Of a DNA stretch of 64,000 nt, positions 51,561 through 60,567 are shown one piece after another. A program made the translations under genes and the position numbers. This stretch comes from Oscillospiraceae bacterium NTUH-002-81 (GTDB lineage: Bacteria > Bacillota > Clostridia > Lachnospirales > Lachnospiraceae): assembly GCA_032620915.1 (NCBI GenBank), contig CP136052.1, forward strand, positions 527,001-591,000. Direction: 5' to 3'. Under the pieces are notes generated by a model that made no database searches, was not told where the DNA came from, and worked only from the letters and a program-made list of their open reading frames with translations. The first letter of the stretch is position 1, and each line of letters opens with the position of its first letter.

Positions 51561-52304
51561 ATGCTGTTGGAGAATAAGACAGCGGTCATCACCGGATGTA
51601 TGCAGGGGATCGGCCAGGCGGTCATGGATCTTTTCGCAAGAGAGGGTGCGGACATTTTTGCCTGCTGTCAGTGTGAGACAGAGGAATTCAAGGAGCATAT
51701 CGCTGCGCTGTCCGCAGAGACAGGCAGAGAGATCATCCCGGTGTATTTTGACCTGCGGGATGACGACGCCATCCGGGAAGGTGCCCATACCATTCAGAAA
51801 GCGAAGAAGAAGATCGATATGCTGATCAATGTGGCAGGCATCGCAGACGACGCCTATTTCCAGATGATGAGCATGGAGAGCCTGAAAAATACATTCCAGG
51901 TGGATTTCTTTTCCCAGATGCTGCTGACCCAGTATATGGTGAAGCTGATGATGCGCAATAAGAAGGGCAGCATCGTGAATGTTTCCAGCATGATCGGCTT
52001 GGACGGCAATGCCGGACAGCTGGCCTACTCTGCTGCCAAGGCAGCCATGGCCACAGCCACGAAGACGCTCTCCGCAGAGCTGGCAGAGAAAGGCATCCGC
52101 GTCAATGCGGTGGCGCCCGGTGTCATTGACACTGCCATGACGTCCGTTCTCTCGGAGGAGATCCTGAACCGTCAGCTGGCAAATGCGGACATCAAGCGCA
52201 AGGGAACGCCTGCCGAGGTGGCAGAGGTGATCCTGTTCCTGGCCAGCGACCGGGCAAGCTATGTGACCGGACAGGTGGTTCGGGTAGATGCCGGGATCGG
52301 CTGA
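51561..52304 (+). CDS. short-chain dehydrogenase/reductase (FabG-like)
   Basis: This 247-aa SDR has the NAD(P)-binding TGCMQGIGQAV (near 11-21), NVAGIADD (near 92) and the catalytic Ser-Tyr-Lys set in NVSSMIGLDGNAGQLAYSAAKAAMATA (Ser about 141, Tyr-x3-Lys about 154-158). The C-terminal substrate loop is PGVIDTAMTSVL. It probably reduces a 3-oxoacyl thioester on the neighbouring ACP, or the aldehyde made by LuxC. It starts at ATG 51561 after GAAAGGTCGTG. Normal FabG length. Confidence 0.9.
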   Translation: MLLENKTAVITGCMQGIGQAVMDLFAREGADIFACCQCETEEFKEHIAALSAETGREIIPVYFDLRDDDAIREGAHTIQKAKKKIDMLINVAGIADDAYFQMMSMESLKNTFQVDFFSQMLLTQYMVKLMMRNKKGSIVNVSSMIGLDGNAGQLAYSAAKAAMATATKTLSAELAEKGIRVNAVAPGVIDTAMTSVLSEEILNRQLANADIKRKGTPAEVAEVILFLASDRASYVTGQVVRVDAGIG

Positions 52305-52426
52305 TTTTGCGTGATAGAAAATGAAAAAGAACTGTCGGCCTGTCGGAAAGAAATTTGCAGCAGACCCTGTGTGAACAGAAAATGCTGCATCTTTTTCCCG
52401 GGCCGGATGACAGGAGTATACGGAAC

Positions 52427-53101
52427 ATGGAAACGATAAGAATAGAGCGGATCACAGATCCGCTGACCACCGGGAATTGTTATATCCTCCTGGAAAACGG
52501 TCACGCGGTGATCATTGATCCCAACGACGAAGACAGAATCGAAGAGGTATTGCGTCAGTATGAGGCAGAACCCGACTATGTGCTGCTGACCCACGAACAT
52601 GCGGATCACATCAGCGGACTCAACGGGCTGCGGGAGCATTACCGGTTCCAGACAGTGGCTTCTCTTCCATGCAGCCGACGGATACAGGATATCCGAAGCA
52701 ATCTCTCGAGAATTTTCGGGGTATATTTGATTTTCATAACGGGAGAACGGGTTCGGAATTATCCGAAGTTTGTATGTGAGGCAGCCGATGTGACCTTTGA
52801 GGAGCGGCTGCTTTTTGCGTGGCAGGAGCATAAGTTTGAGATGGTGCTGACGCCGGGACATTCCCCGGGCAGTGCGGCCATCCGTCTGGACGAAAAATGG
52901 CTGTTCAGCGGAGATTCCCTGCTGGGAGACCGGGAGGTGGTCGTCCGGTTTGACGGCGGCAGCGAGGAAGATTTTCTGACAAAGGCAGTGCCTTATTACC
53001 GGTCATTGCCGGAGAACACGCGGGTATATCCGGGACACGGGGAGCCGTTTCTTTTGAAAGACGGCATTTTCCAACCGGCAAGACCGCAGGTGGAACCGTA
53101 A
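52427..53101 (+). CDS. MBL-fold metallo-hydrolase (glyoxalase II-like)
   Basis: This 224-aa metallo-beta-lactamase fold protein has the metal ligands in LLTHEHADHISGL (near 53-65), TPGHSPGSAAI (near 147), FSGDSLLGD (near 163) and YPGHGEP (near 205). In thioester pathways such proteins often act as thioesterases. ATG 52427 follows CAGGAGTATACGGAAC, and the upstream gap to the SDR is 122 nt, the largest in the operon. A role releasing an acyl group from the ACP or CoA is inferred from context. Confidence 0.85.
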   Translation: METIRIERITDPLTTGNCYILLENGHAVIIDPNDEDRIEEVLRQYEAEPDYVLLTHEHADHISGLNGLREHYRFQTVASLPCSRRIQDIRSNLSRIFGVYLIFITGERVRNYPKFVCEAADVTFEERLLFAWQEHKFEMVLTPGHSPGSAAIRLDEKWLFSGDSLLGDREVVVRFDGGSEEDFLTKAVPYYRSLPENTRVYPGHGEPFLLKDGIFQPARPQVEP

Positions 53102-53114
53102 GGGGGGAATTGAT

Positions 53115-54191
53115 ATGGATTATGCAAAATTGCTGGAGCAGGATCCCTATTCCATGGATCGCCGGGAGAAGACCCGGGTCATGACAGAGGGACTGCTGGA
53201 ACTGACCGAGCATCACCGGTCCCGCTGTGAGGACTACAGAAGGATCGTGGACGGGCTGGGCTATGATCCGAAAAACATCAGGGATTACTATGACATTCCC
53301 ATGATGCCGGTGCGGCTTTTCAAGGAGAGAGAGCTGAAAAGCATCAACGATGACCAGATTTTCAAGACGATGACCTCCTCGGGTACCACCGGGCAGCAGG
53401 TGTCGAAGATTTTTCTGGATGAGCAGACAGCGGCCAACCAGCAGCTGACGCTGGCAAAGATCGTGGGAAGCTACACGGGAAAATCCCGCCTGCCCATGAT
53501 CATCATCGACTGCCCGTCGGTGATCCGCAACCGGGCCATGTTTTCCGCCAGAGGTGCGGGCATCCTGGGGTTCTCTATCTTCGGCTCCCGCAGGATTTAT
53601 GCCCTGGACGACGACATGAACCTGAACATTGACGGCATCCGGGAATTCCTGGAAAAACATAAGGGAGAGCGGATCCTGTTATTCGGCTTTACCTTTATGA
53701 TCTGGCAGTATTTTTACCGGGAACTGCTGAAATTATCGGAGCCGCTGGATCTGTCCAATGGCATTCTCATCCACGGCGGCGGCTGGAAGAAGCTGCAGAA
53801 CGAGGCGGTGTCCAAGGAAGAGTTCAAGGCGCGTCTGCGGGAGGTGTGCGGCATCCCCATAGTGCTGGATTACTATGGCATGGTGGAGCAGACCGGCTGT
53901 ATTTATATGGAGTGCGAGTGCGGACATCTGCACGCCAGCAATTTCTCTGATGTGATCCCCCGGCGTATGAAGGATTTCTCCTCCTGTGCCATTGGAGAAA
54001 AAGGCGTGCTGCAGGTGGTGTCCCTGTTGCCGGAGTCCTATCCCGGCCACTCCATTCTGACCGAGGATGAAGGCGTGCTGCTGGGAGAGGATGACTGTCC
54101 CTGCGGCCGCAAAGGAAAATATTTTGAGGTGACAGGAAGAATCCGCAACGCGGAGGTAAGGGGGTGCAGTGATACCTATGAGCGAAAATAA
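53115..54191 (+). CDS. luxE: LuxE/PaaK-like acyl-protein synthetase
   Basis: This 358-aa protein resembles LuxE, which activates a fatty acid with ATP and transfers it to an enzyme Cys before reduction by LuxC. Features are the ANL-type segment MTSSGTTGQQVSKIF (near 88-102), LLFGFTFMIWQYF and LDYYGMVEQTGCIYMECECGHLHA, then DDCPCGRKGKYFEVTGRIRNAEVRGCSD at the very end. The terminal Cys (about 351) corresponds in position to the acyl-accepting Cys near the LuxE C-terminus. Start ATG 53115 after AAGGGGGGAATTGAT. It overlaps luxC by 23 nt. No luxA or luxB is present. Confidence 0.85.
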   Translation: MDYAKLLEQDPYSMDRREKTRVMTEGLLELTEHHRSRCEDYRRIVDGLGYDPKNIRDYYDIPMMPVRLFKERELKSINDDQIFKTMTSSGTTGQQVSKIFLDEQTAANQQLTLAKIVGSYTGKSRLPMIIIDCPSVIRNRAMFSARGAGILGFSIFGSRRIYALDDDMNLNIDGIREFLEKHKGERILLFGFTFMIWQYFYRELLKLSEPLDLSNGILIHGGGWKKLQNEAVSKEEFKARLREVCGIPIVLDYYGMVEQTGCIYMECECGHLHASNFSDVIPRRMKDFSSCAIGEKGVLQVVSLLPESYPGHSILTEDEGVLLGEDDCPCGRKGKYFEVTGRIRNAEVRGCSDTYERK

Positions 54192-55392
54192 AGAGATTTT
54201 GGGCCGGGTGCGCTGCCTGGCCGGTGTGCCGGAGCCGACGGTTTGTCCGGAGGTGCCTTTTGCAGAAGAACGGATGGAGTTTTTAAATGCCTTGTCCGCC
54301 CGGCTGCGCAAAGACCCCAGGACTGCCCAGTATACGGATGTGGCGGCCTTCGCTTTCTGGTGCCGCAAGGCCAACACCAAGCGGCTGTCGGAGCAGCTGA
54401 CCAGAGATGGCATCCGCATCGGCAAGGGACTGGTGTTCCACATTGCGCCGTCCAACGTGCCGGTGAATTTTGCCTATTCCCTGGCGCTGGGGCTGCTGTC
54501 CGGCAATGCCAATATTGTCCGGGTATCGTCCAAGCCCTTCTCACAGGTGGATATCATCTGTGAAGCACTGGCGGCATTGTTTGCCGGAGAGGAATATGCG
54601 GCCATCCGGGCGTGCACCTCGGTGGTGTCCTACGGGCATGACAAAGAGATCACGGATTACTATTCCGCCATCTGCGATATGCGGGTGATCTGGGGCGGTG
54701 ACGCCTCCATCCAGACGATCCGGGAGTCGGCCACCGAGAGCCGCTGCGGCGAGATTGCCTTTGCAGACCGGTATTCCTTTGGCATTATCCGCCCGTCCGC
54801 GGTGATGGCCATGGACGACGAAGCCCTTCGCCAGCTGGCGGTGAATTTTTACAATGACACGTATCTGCTGGATCAGAATGCCTGCTCGGCGCCTCACCTG
54901 ATCGTGTGGCTGACAGACGGGGAGGCGGAAAAAGCGGCACGGGCAGAGGCGGCAGTGCGTTTCTGGCAGGCCGTGTACGAGGCGGCGGCTTCCTACGATC
55001 TGGCGGATATCAAGGTCAGCGGAAAATACGACGCCCTCTGTAATTTTCTGGCGGATACGGGCCTGGAAAAGGCGCGGGTGCAGCGGTACGACAACCGGCT
55101 GTACGTGCTGACCCTGTCCGAACTGCCGGAGAAGATCGACGGGCTGCGGGGCAGTTTTGGCATGTTTTTCCAGTGTGCGCTGGATGCACTGGATGAGCTG
55201 GCACCCCATATCACAAAAAAAGTACAGACCGCTGCGGTGTGCGGCGTGGAGAGAAAAGAGATCACCGACCTGATCCTGCGCTGTCATCTCCGGGGCATCG
55301 ACCGGGTGGTGGGCTTTGGCCAGACGCTGGACATGGGCACTATCTGGGACGGCTATGACATCATCGGCGATCTGACGAGGATCATCGGATAA
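54169..55392 (+). CDS. luxC: LuxC-like acyl-CoA/acyl-protein reductase
   Basis: This 407-aa protein of the LuxC family reduces an acyl thioester to aldehyde with NADPH. The conserved blocks are GLVFHIAPSNVPVNFAYSLALGLLSGNANIVRVSSK (near 92-128), VIWGGDASIQTIRES and LLDQNACSAPHLIVW, whose Cys239 is the expected acyl acceptor. GFGQTLDMGTIWDGYD near the end also fits. The start is GTG 54169, 4 nt after AAGGGGG; ATG 54178 is the alternative. It overlaps luxE by 23 nt and is followed by the ligase after 15 nt. With LuxE it should convert free fatty acids or ACP-bound acyl groups to aldehydes. Confidence 0.88.
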   Translation: MIPMSENKEILGRVRCLAGVPEPTVCPEVPFAEERMEFLNALSARLRKDPRTAQYTDVAAFAFWCRKANTKRLSEQLTRDGIRIGKGLVFHIAPSNVPVNFAYSLALGLLSGNANIVRVSSKPFSQVDIICEALAALFAGEEYAAIRACTSVVSYGHDKEITDYYSAICDMRVIWGGDASIQTIRESATESRCGEIAFADRYSFGIIRPSAVMAMDDEALRQLAVNFYNDTYLLDQNACSAPHLIVWLTDGEAEKAARAEAAVRFWQAVYEAAASYDLADIKVSGKYDALCNFLADTGLEKARVQRYDNRLYVLTLSELPEKIDGLRGSFGMFFQCALDALDELAPHITKKVQTAAVCGVERKEITDLILRCHLRGIDRVVGFGQTLDMGTIWDGYDIIGDLTRIIG

Positions 55393-55407
55393 AAGGAGGA
55401 AAACGGT

Positions 55408-56821
55408 ATGGCTTATTATAATGACTACAGAACCTTCGGCAATCGGGTGATTGCCACAGAGGATAACGGGCAGAGCGCCACCTACAATGATCTGGCTGAT
55501 TTTTCGGCGCAGATCGGCAAAGCGCTGCCGAAACGGACGCTGGTATTTTCCTTCTGTGAAAATAACATCGGTTCCATGTTTGGCTACTTAAGTTTTCTGG
55601 AAAACCGGATCGTGCCGCTGCTGCTGGACAACCACATCCATCAGGATCTGGCAGAGCAGCTTATGGAAGCATACCGGCCGGCCTACGTGTATGCACCGGT
55701 GAGTCGGGCAGAGGAATTTGCCGGGGACGCCTGCGTGTTCAGCGGTATGGGCTATGGCCTGTACCGGACCCGGTACCCGGAGGATGTGCCGCTGTATGAC
55801 GATCTGGCATTGCTGCTGACCACCTCGGGCAGCACAGGAAGCCCCAAGCTGGTGCGCCAGAGCTATGAGAATGTGCAGGCCAACGCAGCTTCCATTGCAC
55901 AGTATCTGGAGCTGGACGAGACGGAACGCCCCATCACCACCCTGCGGATGAACTACACCTATGGCCTGTCCATCATCAACAGCCATGTGCTGGTGGGTGC
56001 AGAAATGCTGCTGACCAATTACACCCTGTGGGAAAAAGAATTCTGGGATTTCTTCCAGGAGGCAGGGGCCACTTCCTTCGGCGGCGTGCCCTATACATAT
56101 GAAATGCTGAAAAAGCTTCGGTTCTTCCGCATGAAGCTGCCGACGCTGCGCACCATGACCCAGGCGGGCGGTAAACTTTTGCCGGAGCTGCACCGGGAGT
56201 TTGCGGAATATGCCCAGAAAGAGGGCAAGAAGTTCATCGTTATGTACGGCCAGACCGAGGCCACAGCCCGGATGGCTTACCTGCCGGCAGAACGCTCTCT
56301 GGAAAAGTACGGCAGCATGGGCATTGCCATCCCCGGCGGCCGGTTCAGCCTCATTGACGTGGACGGCCAGGAGATCCAGGAGCCGGAAGTGGTGGGCGAG
56401 CTGGTATATGAAGGGCCCAACGTGACGCTGGGCTACGCCGAGACCCAGGAGGATCTGATCAAAGGGGACGAGCGGCACGGACGGTTGGTCACCGGCGATA
56501 TGGCAAAAAAGGGATGCGGACGGCTTCTATTATATTGTGGGCCGGAAAAAACGGTTCCTGAAGATCTACGGCAACCGGGTCAATCTGGACGAAACCGAGC
56601 GCATGGTGAAAAACCGTTTTGAAGGACTGGAGTGCGCCTGCACCGGTGTGGACGACCATATGGATGTGTATGTGACCGAGCCCTCCGAGGAAAAACGGGA
56701 TGAGATCCGGGCGTACCTGGAAGAGCAGACGAGACTGCACGGCAAGGCGTTTACCGTGCGTTTCATCGAAGAGATTCCCAAAAACGAGGCGGGCAAGACG
56801 CTGTATAAAGAATTGAAGTGA
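55408..56821 (+). pseudogene. AMP-dependent acyl ligase (ANL superfamily), one frameshift
   Basis: The first frame (ATG 55408, 394 codons useful) has the phosphate loop LLLTTSGSTGSPKLVRQ (near 135-151), FIVMYGQTEATARMAYLP (near 275) and LVTGDMAKK. Immediately after, in the run AAAAAAGGG (56505-56513), the family sequence DADGFYYIVGRKKRFLKIYGNRVNLDETE continues in the +1 frame to 56821, including the catalytic Lys in KNEAGKTLYKELK. One base fewer in the run restores a 470-aa protein. The ligase probably activates the carboxylic acid for loading on the ACP or for LuxE. AAGGAGG precedes the start. Confidence 0.85.
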
Positions 56822-56861
56822 TATGGCGGCGTACCTGTAACAGGGAAATATTTGGATAAAG

Positions 56862-56910
56862 AAAATCCCCGGGAGTGTGGTGAAGATTTACCACGCGCCT
56901 GGGGATTTTT
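56862..56910 (+). terminator. rho-independent terminator of the acyl-reductase operon
   Basis: AAAATCCCC (56862-56870) and GGGGATTTT (56901-56909) close a long stem that also pairs GTGGT with ACCAC inside, ending in a T-run. It could also serve the convergent MATE gene. Confidence 0.8.
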
Positions 56911-57033
56911 CTTGTCTGTAGTGTATGTCAACAGCCATAGTTTCAAGGTTTATAGGACAAAATGTGTTGATGTTGCTGGTGGATCTTGTTGGTTACCAGA
57001 TTTTTATGCAAGGAACTGGATTTTTGGATGATG

Positions 57034-58431
57034 CTAGTTCGTGCCAGAAGTATCGGTTTCGGCGACCGGTTTTCTCATATTTTTCAAGATCTGCCGGAAC
57101 TGCACCGCGAACATAATGGAGGTGGTGCATACGGCCAGGGTGTCTGCCACCGGTTCTGCCAGAAATACCGCCATGACCTGATCTGTAAAGAAATGAGGCA
57201 GGATAAAGATCAGCGGAATGAGCAGAATGATCTTCCGCAGAACGGCCAGGAACAGAGAAGTTTTAGCATTGCCCAGAGCGACAAAGGTCTGCTGGCAGGC
57301 AATCTGTGCTCCGAAGATCAGGGACATGGCCATATAAATCCGTAAGGACCAGATCGTGAAGGTCGTCAGCTCCGGGTCGGACGTAAAGATGGAGATAAAC
57401 AGCTGAGGCCGGAAGACGGATATCCCCCACAACAGGGTGGAATAAGCCAGGCAGGCTTTCAGCAGGAAGAAAAAGGCTTTCTTCACCCGGTCGGCGTTGC
57501 CGGCGCCGTAGTTGAAGCTGACGATGGGCTGGGCGCCCTGACTTAAGCCCTGCAGCGGCAGCATGGAAAACTGCATGACGCTGGAGAGGATGGTCATGGA
57601 ACCCACGGCGATATCGCCGCCGTATTTTAATAAGGAAGAATTAAAGCAAATGGAAATGAGTCCTTCGGTGGACTGCATAACGAAGGGGGACATGCCCAGT
57701 GCCATACAGGGCAGGTACGTTTTCCACCGGATGTGCAGGTTTTCCCGGCGAAGCTTTAACTGGGTTCTGGGGCCGGACAGGAACCGGAGTACCCAGAGGG
57801 CGGACAGTGCCTGGGAAATGATGGTGGCCAGCGCGGCACCCTGTACGCCCAAGCCCAGTCCAAAGATGAGAATGGGATCCAGGATGATGTTGGTGATGGC
57901 GCCGATGAGGGTGCTCATCATGCTGGTGGTGGCAAAGCCCTGGGTGGAGATAAAGGGATTCAACCCCAGTGCCACCTGTACAAACAGGGTACCACAGGCA
58001 TAGATACGCATGTAGGCGGAGGCGTAGGGGAAGGTGTTGGCGCTGGCACCGAACAGCATGAGCATGGGATCGGAAAACAGCAGGAAGACCACTGTCAAAA
58101 CCAGGCCGGACAGCAGGGTGCCGCAGGCGCAATTTCCCAGGATGCGTTCTGCTTCCTCATGGTCGCCCCGTCCCATCATAATGGCAGCCCGGGGAGCCCC
58201 GCCCATACCGGTGAGGGCGGCGAAAGCAGAGATGACGGTGATCAGCGGAAAGCAGACACCCATGCCGGTGAGGGCAAGAGACCCTACCTCCGGGATATGA
58301 CCGATGTACATCCGGTCAACCATGTTATACAGGACATTGACGATCTGGGCGGTGATGGCAGGCAGTGCCAGCTGGAAAAGAAGCTTTCCGATGCTGTCGT
58401 GGCCCAGGTCTGCGGCTTTTTTTGTACTCAT
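57034..58431 (-). CDS. MATE family efflux transporter
   Basis: This 465-aa protein has twelve predicted TM helices in two halves, with the family motifs LALPAITAQIVNVLYNMVDRMYIG (near 19-42) and PLQGLSQGAQPIVSFNYGAGN (near 270-290). It exports toxic cations or drugs by sodium or proton antiport. The start ATG 58431 (minus) follows AAGGAGAACTG; a longer in-frame extension would overlap dinB. It sits 4 nt after the polymerase gene in the same direction, so they may be cotranscribed. Substrate unknown. Confidence 0.92.
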   Translation of the reverse strand: MSTKKAADLGHDSIGKLLFQLALPAITAQIVNVLYNMVDRMYIGHIPEVGSLALTGMGVCFPLITVISAFAALTGMGGAPRAAIMMGRGDHEEAERILGNCACGTLLSGLVLTVVFLLFSDPMLMLFGASANTFPYASAYMRIYACGTLFVQVALGLNPFISTQGFATTSMMSTLIGAITNIILDPILIFGLGLGVQGAALATIISQALSALWVLRFLSGPRTQLKLRRENLHIRWKTYLPCMALGMSPFVMQSTEGLISICFNSSLLKYGGDIAVGSMTILSSVMQFSMLPLQGLSQGAQPIVSFNYGAGNADRVKKAFFFLLKACLAYSTLLWGISVFRPQLFISIFTSDPELTTFTIWSLRIYMAMSLIFGAQIACQQTFVALGNAKTSLFLAVLRKIILLIPLIFILPHFFTDQVMAVFLAEPVADTLAVCTTSIMFAVQFRQILKNMRKPVAETDTSGTN

Positions 58432-58435
58432 AAAA

Positions 58436-59643
58436 TCAGTTCTCCTTTTTGATGCGGTTGGCAGTGATGACGGCATTTTTGCCGTACCGTTTCTGAATGG
58501 ATTCCAGCGCCGCATCCAGTTTTTTATGTTTTTCATCCTTTTTATAGGAGTTGTAATCCAGGTCAAACAGGTTCATCTGGACGGGTTCCCCTTCCCGGAC
58601 AAGACGGGTTCCCCGGACGCCCAGCAGACGGATGGGTTCTTCGTCCCACAGCTGATCGAACAGCATACAGGCCGCCTCGTAGAGGGCTTTTCCCCCGTTG
58701 GAGGGGGAAAGCAGAGAGGTCTGGTGGGACACACTCTGGAAACTGCTGTATTTGATCTCCACCGTGACGGTGCCCGCCAGCTGCCCGGCTTTTTTCAGGC
58801 GGCCGGAGACACTGCGGCACAGGACCAGCAGGGTGGATTTGGCTTCCGCGCGGCTGGTGACGTCGTGGGCCAGGGGTGGTGGAATTGCCGATGCCCTTGG
58901 CCTCCGGTTCCTCCGTGATCACCGGCCGGTCATCGATGCCGTTGGCGTATTCCCACAGAAGGGTGCCGTGGCTTTTCAGATGGGACTCGATGAGGCTGCG
59001 GTCGGACCGGGCCAGATCGCCGATGGTGAGAATGCCCAGCATATGTAAGGTGGTGACACTGGAGTGTCCGGCCATATAAAGCTCGCCCACTGGCAGCGGC
59101 CACATTTTTTTCTTTGATTTCCTCCGGAAAAAGGGTGTGGGTCTTGTCCGGCTTCTGAAAATCCGAGGCCATCTTTGCCAGCACCTTCCGGGAAGAGATG
59201 CCCACATTCACTGTAAATCCAAGCTTGCGCACCTCTGCGCGGATCTCTTCTGCCAGCGCTTGGGCGTGCTCCCGGCGATAGCCCCGGCGGCCCATGTCCA
59301 GAAAGCATTCATCAATGCTCAGCTGTTCCAGATAAGGGCAGAAGCTTTCCAGAAGCGTCATAAGCCGCTGGCTGTAGGCGTGGTACAGATGATGATCCGG
59401 CGCGGCCATCTGCAGCGTCGGGCACTTCTTGAATGCCGTGGCCACCGGCTCCCCGGTGACAATGCCGAAGGCCTTGGCGGGAATGGACTTGGCCAGCACC
59501 ACACCGTGGCGGTTCTTCTGGTCGCCGCCGATGATGGCAGGAAGGAGTCGCAGATCCGGCCCTGTGCCCGTGCGCACATTCTCCGTGGACGTCCAGCTTA
59601 GGTAAGCGGAATTCACATCAATATGAAAAATCAGCGGTTCCAT
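58436..59643 (-). pseudogene. dinB: Y-family DNA polymerase (DinB/Pol IV-like), two frameshifts
   Basis: Three reading frames together give one Y-family polymerase. From ATG 59643: MEPLIFHIDVNSAYLSW with catalytic aspartates (HIDVNS and QLSIDECFLDM near 106-116), palm and fingers. Then VGELYMAGHSSVTTLHMLGILTIGDLARSDRS, and last the little finger (VEIKYSSFQSVSHQTSLLSPS...). The breaks are at a 7-T run at 59105-59111 (A7 on the coding strand; six needed) and at a 4-G run at 58873-58876 (C4; three needed). Each is one base too many. Repaired, it is about 400 aa. If the breaks are real, the gene is dead. Confidence 0.85.
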
Positions 59644-59819
59644 GGGGCCTCCCTTCTCCCTGCCGGGGAAATACACATTAGTATAGTTATACCATGTTTG
59701 CGGGGGAAAAGCAAAGCTTTATAATATCTTAAGAATTCTCCTTCCCGGTCCTTAAAAATCCCCTGCTATATTAAATCATGAAAGAAGAGGGCGCCCTTTC
59801 CAATCTCTCTTTCCTTCGG

Positions 59820-59825
59820 TATAAT
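59820..59825 (+). promoter_or_regulatory. -10 box ahead of the VanR-like regulator
   Basis: TATAAT at 59820-59825, with TTTCCA 17 bp upstream (59797-59802), lies 18 nt before the regulator ATG at 59844, so the leader would be short. Confidence 0.4.
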
Positions 59826-59843
59826 GGAAGAAGAGGTGAGCAT

Positions 59844-60536
59844 ATGTTAAATATTTTAGTTTGTGATGATGATAAAGAAATTGTGGAAGCGATTGAGATT
59901 TATCTGATACAGGAAGGATACCATGTATACAAGGCGTATGACGGCGTGCAGGCGCTGGAGCTCCTGGAGAAGGAGGAGATCCATCTGCTGATCATGGATG
60001 TGATGATGCCGCGGCTGGACGGGATCCGGGCCACATTGAAGATCCGGGAGGAGAGCAGCATTCCGATTATTATCCTGTCAGCGAAATCCGAGGACACGGA
60101 TAAGATCCTAGGGCTGAACATCGGGGCGGACGACTATGTGACGAAGCCCTTCAACCCGCTGGAACTGGTGGCCCGGGTGAAATCCCAGCTGCGTCGGTAT
60201 ACGAAGCTGGGCAACCTGCCTGCGGAGGACAGCCAGGTGTACCGCACCGGCGGCCTGATGGTGGATGATGACCGGAAGGAAGTGACGGTGGACGGGGAGC
60301 CGGTGAAGCTGACGCCCATGGAGTACAATATTTTGCTGCTGTTGATCCGCAACCAGGGAAAGGTGTTTTCCATCAACCAGATTTACGAGAGTATCTGGAA
60401 TGAGGACGCCTACGGCGCGGAAAATACGGTGGCGGTGCATATCCGGCATATCCGGGAGAAGATCGAGATCAACCCCAAGGAGCCCCGGTATCTGAAAGTC
60501 GTATGGGGCATCGGCTATAAGCTGGAAAAGATCTGA
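59844..60536 (+). CDS. OmpR-family response regulator (VanR/PhoB-like)
   Basis: A 230-aa regulator. The receiver domain has ILVCDDDKEIV, phosphoacceptor Asp in LLIMDVMMPRLDG (near 51), Ser/Thr in IIILSAKSED and Lys in DYVTKPFNPLEL. The winged helix output (about 130-228) has KLTPMEYNILLLLIRNQGKVFS, ENTVAVHIRHIREKI and VWGIGYKLEK. It is close in architecture to VanR-type regulators. Start ATG 59844 after GAAGAGGTGAG. The histidine kinase begins 32 nt after its stop. Confidence 0.93.
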   Translation: MLNILVCDDDKEIVEAIEIYLIQEGYHVYKAYDGVQALELLEKEEIHLLIMDVMMPRLDGIRATLKIREESSIPIIILSAKSEDTDKILGLNIGADDYVTKPFNPLELVARVKSQLRRYTKLGNLPAEDSQVYRTGGLMVDDDRKEVTVDGEPVKLTPMEYNILLLLIRNQGKVFSINQIYESIWNEDAYGAENTVAVHIRHIREKIEINPKEPRYLKVVWGIGYKLEKI

Positions 60537-60567
60537 TCATCGCAGGCGCGGGATGAGGAGGAACAGG

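Noticed and set aside
56502..56513. A-AAA-AAG slippery heptamer in the acyl ligase as a programmed -1 site
   Set aside because: The zero frame fits the heptamer, but the continuing family sequence is in the +1 frame, not -1, so a -1 shift would not produce the ligase C-terminus.
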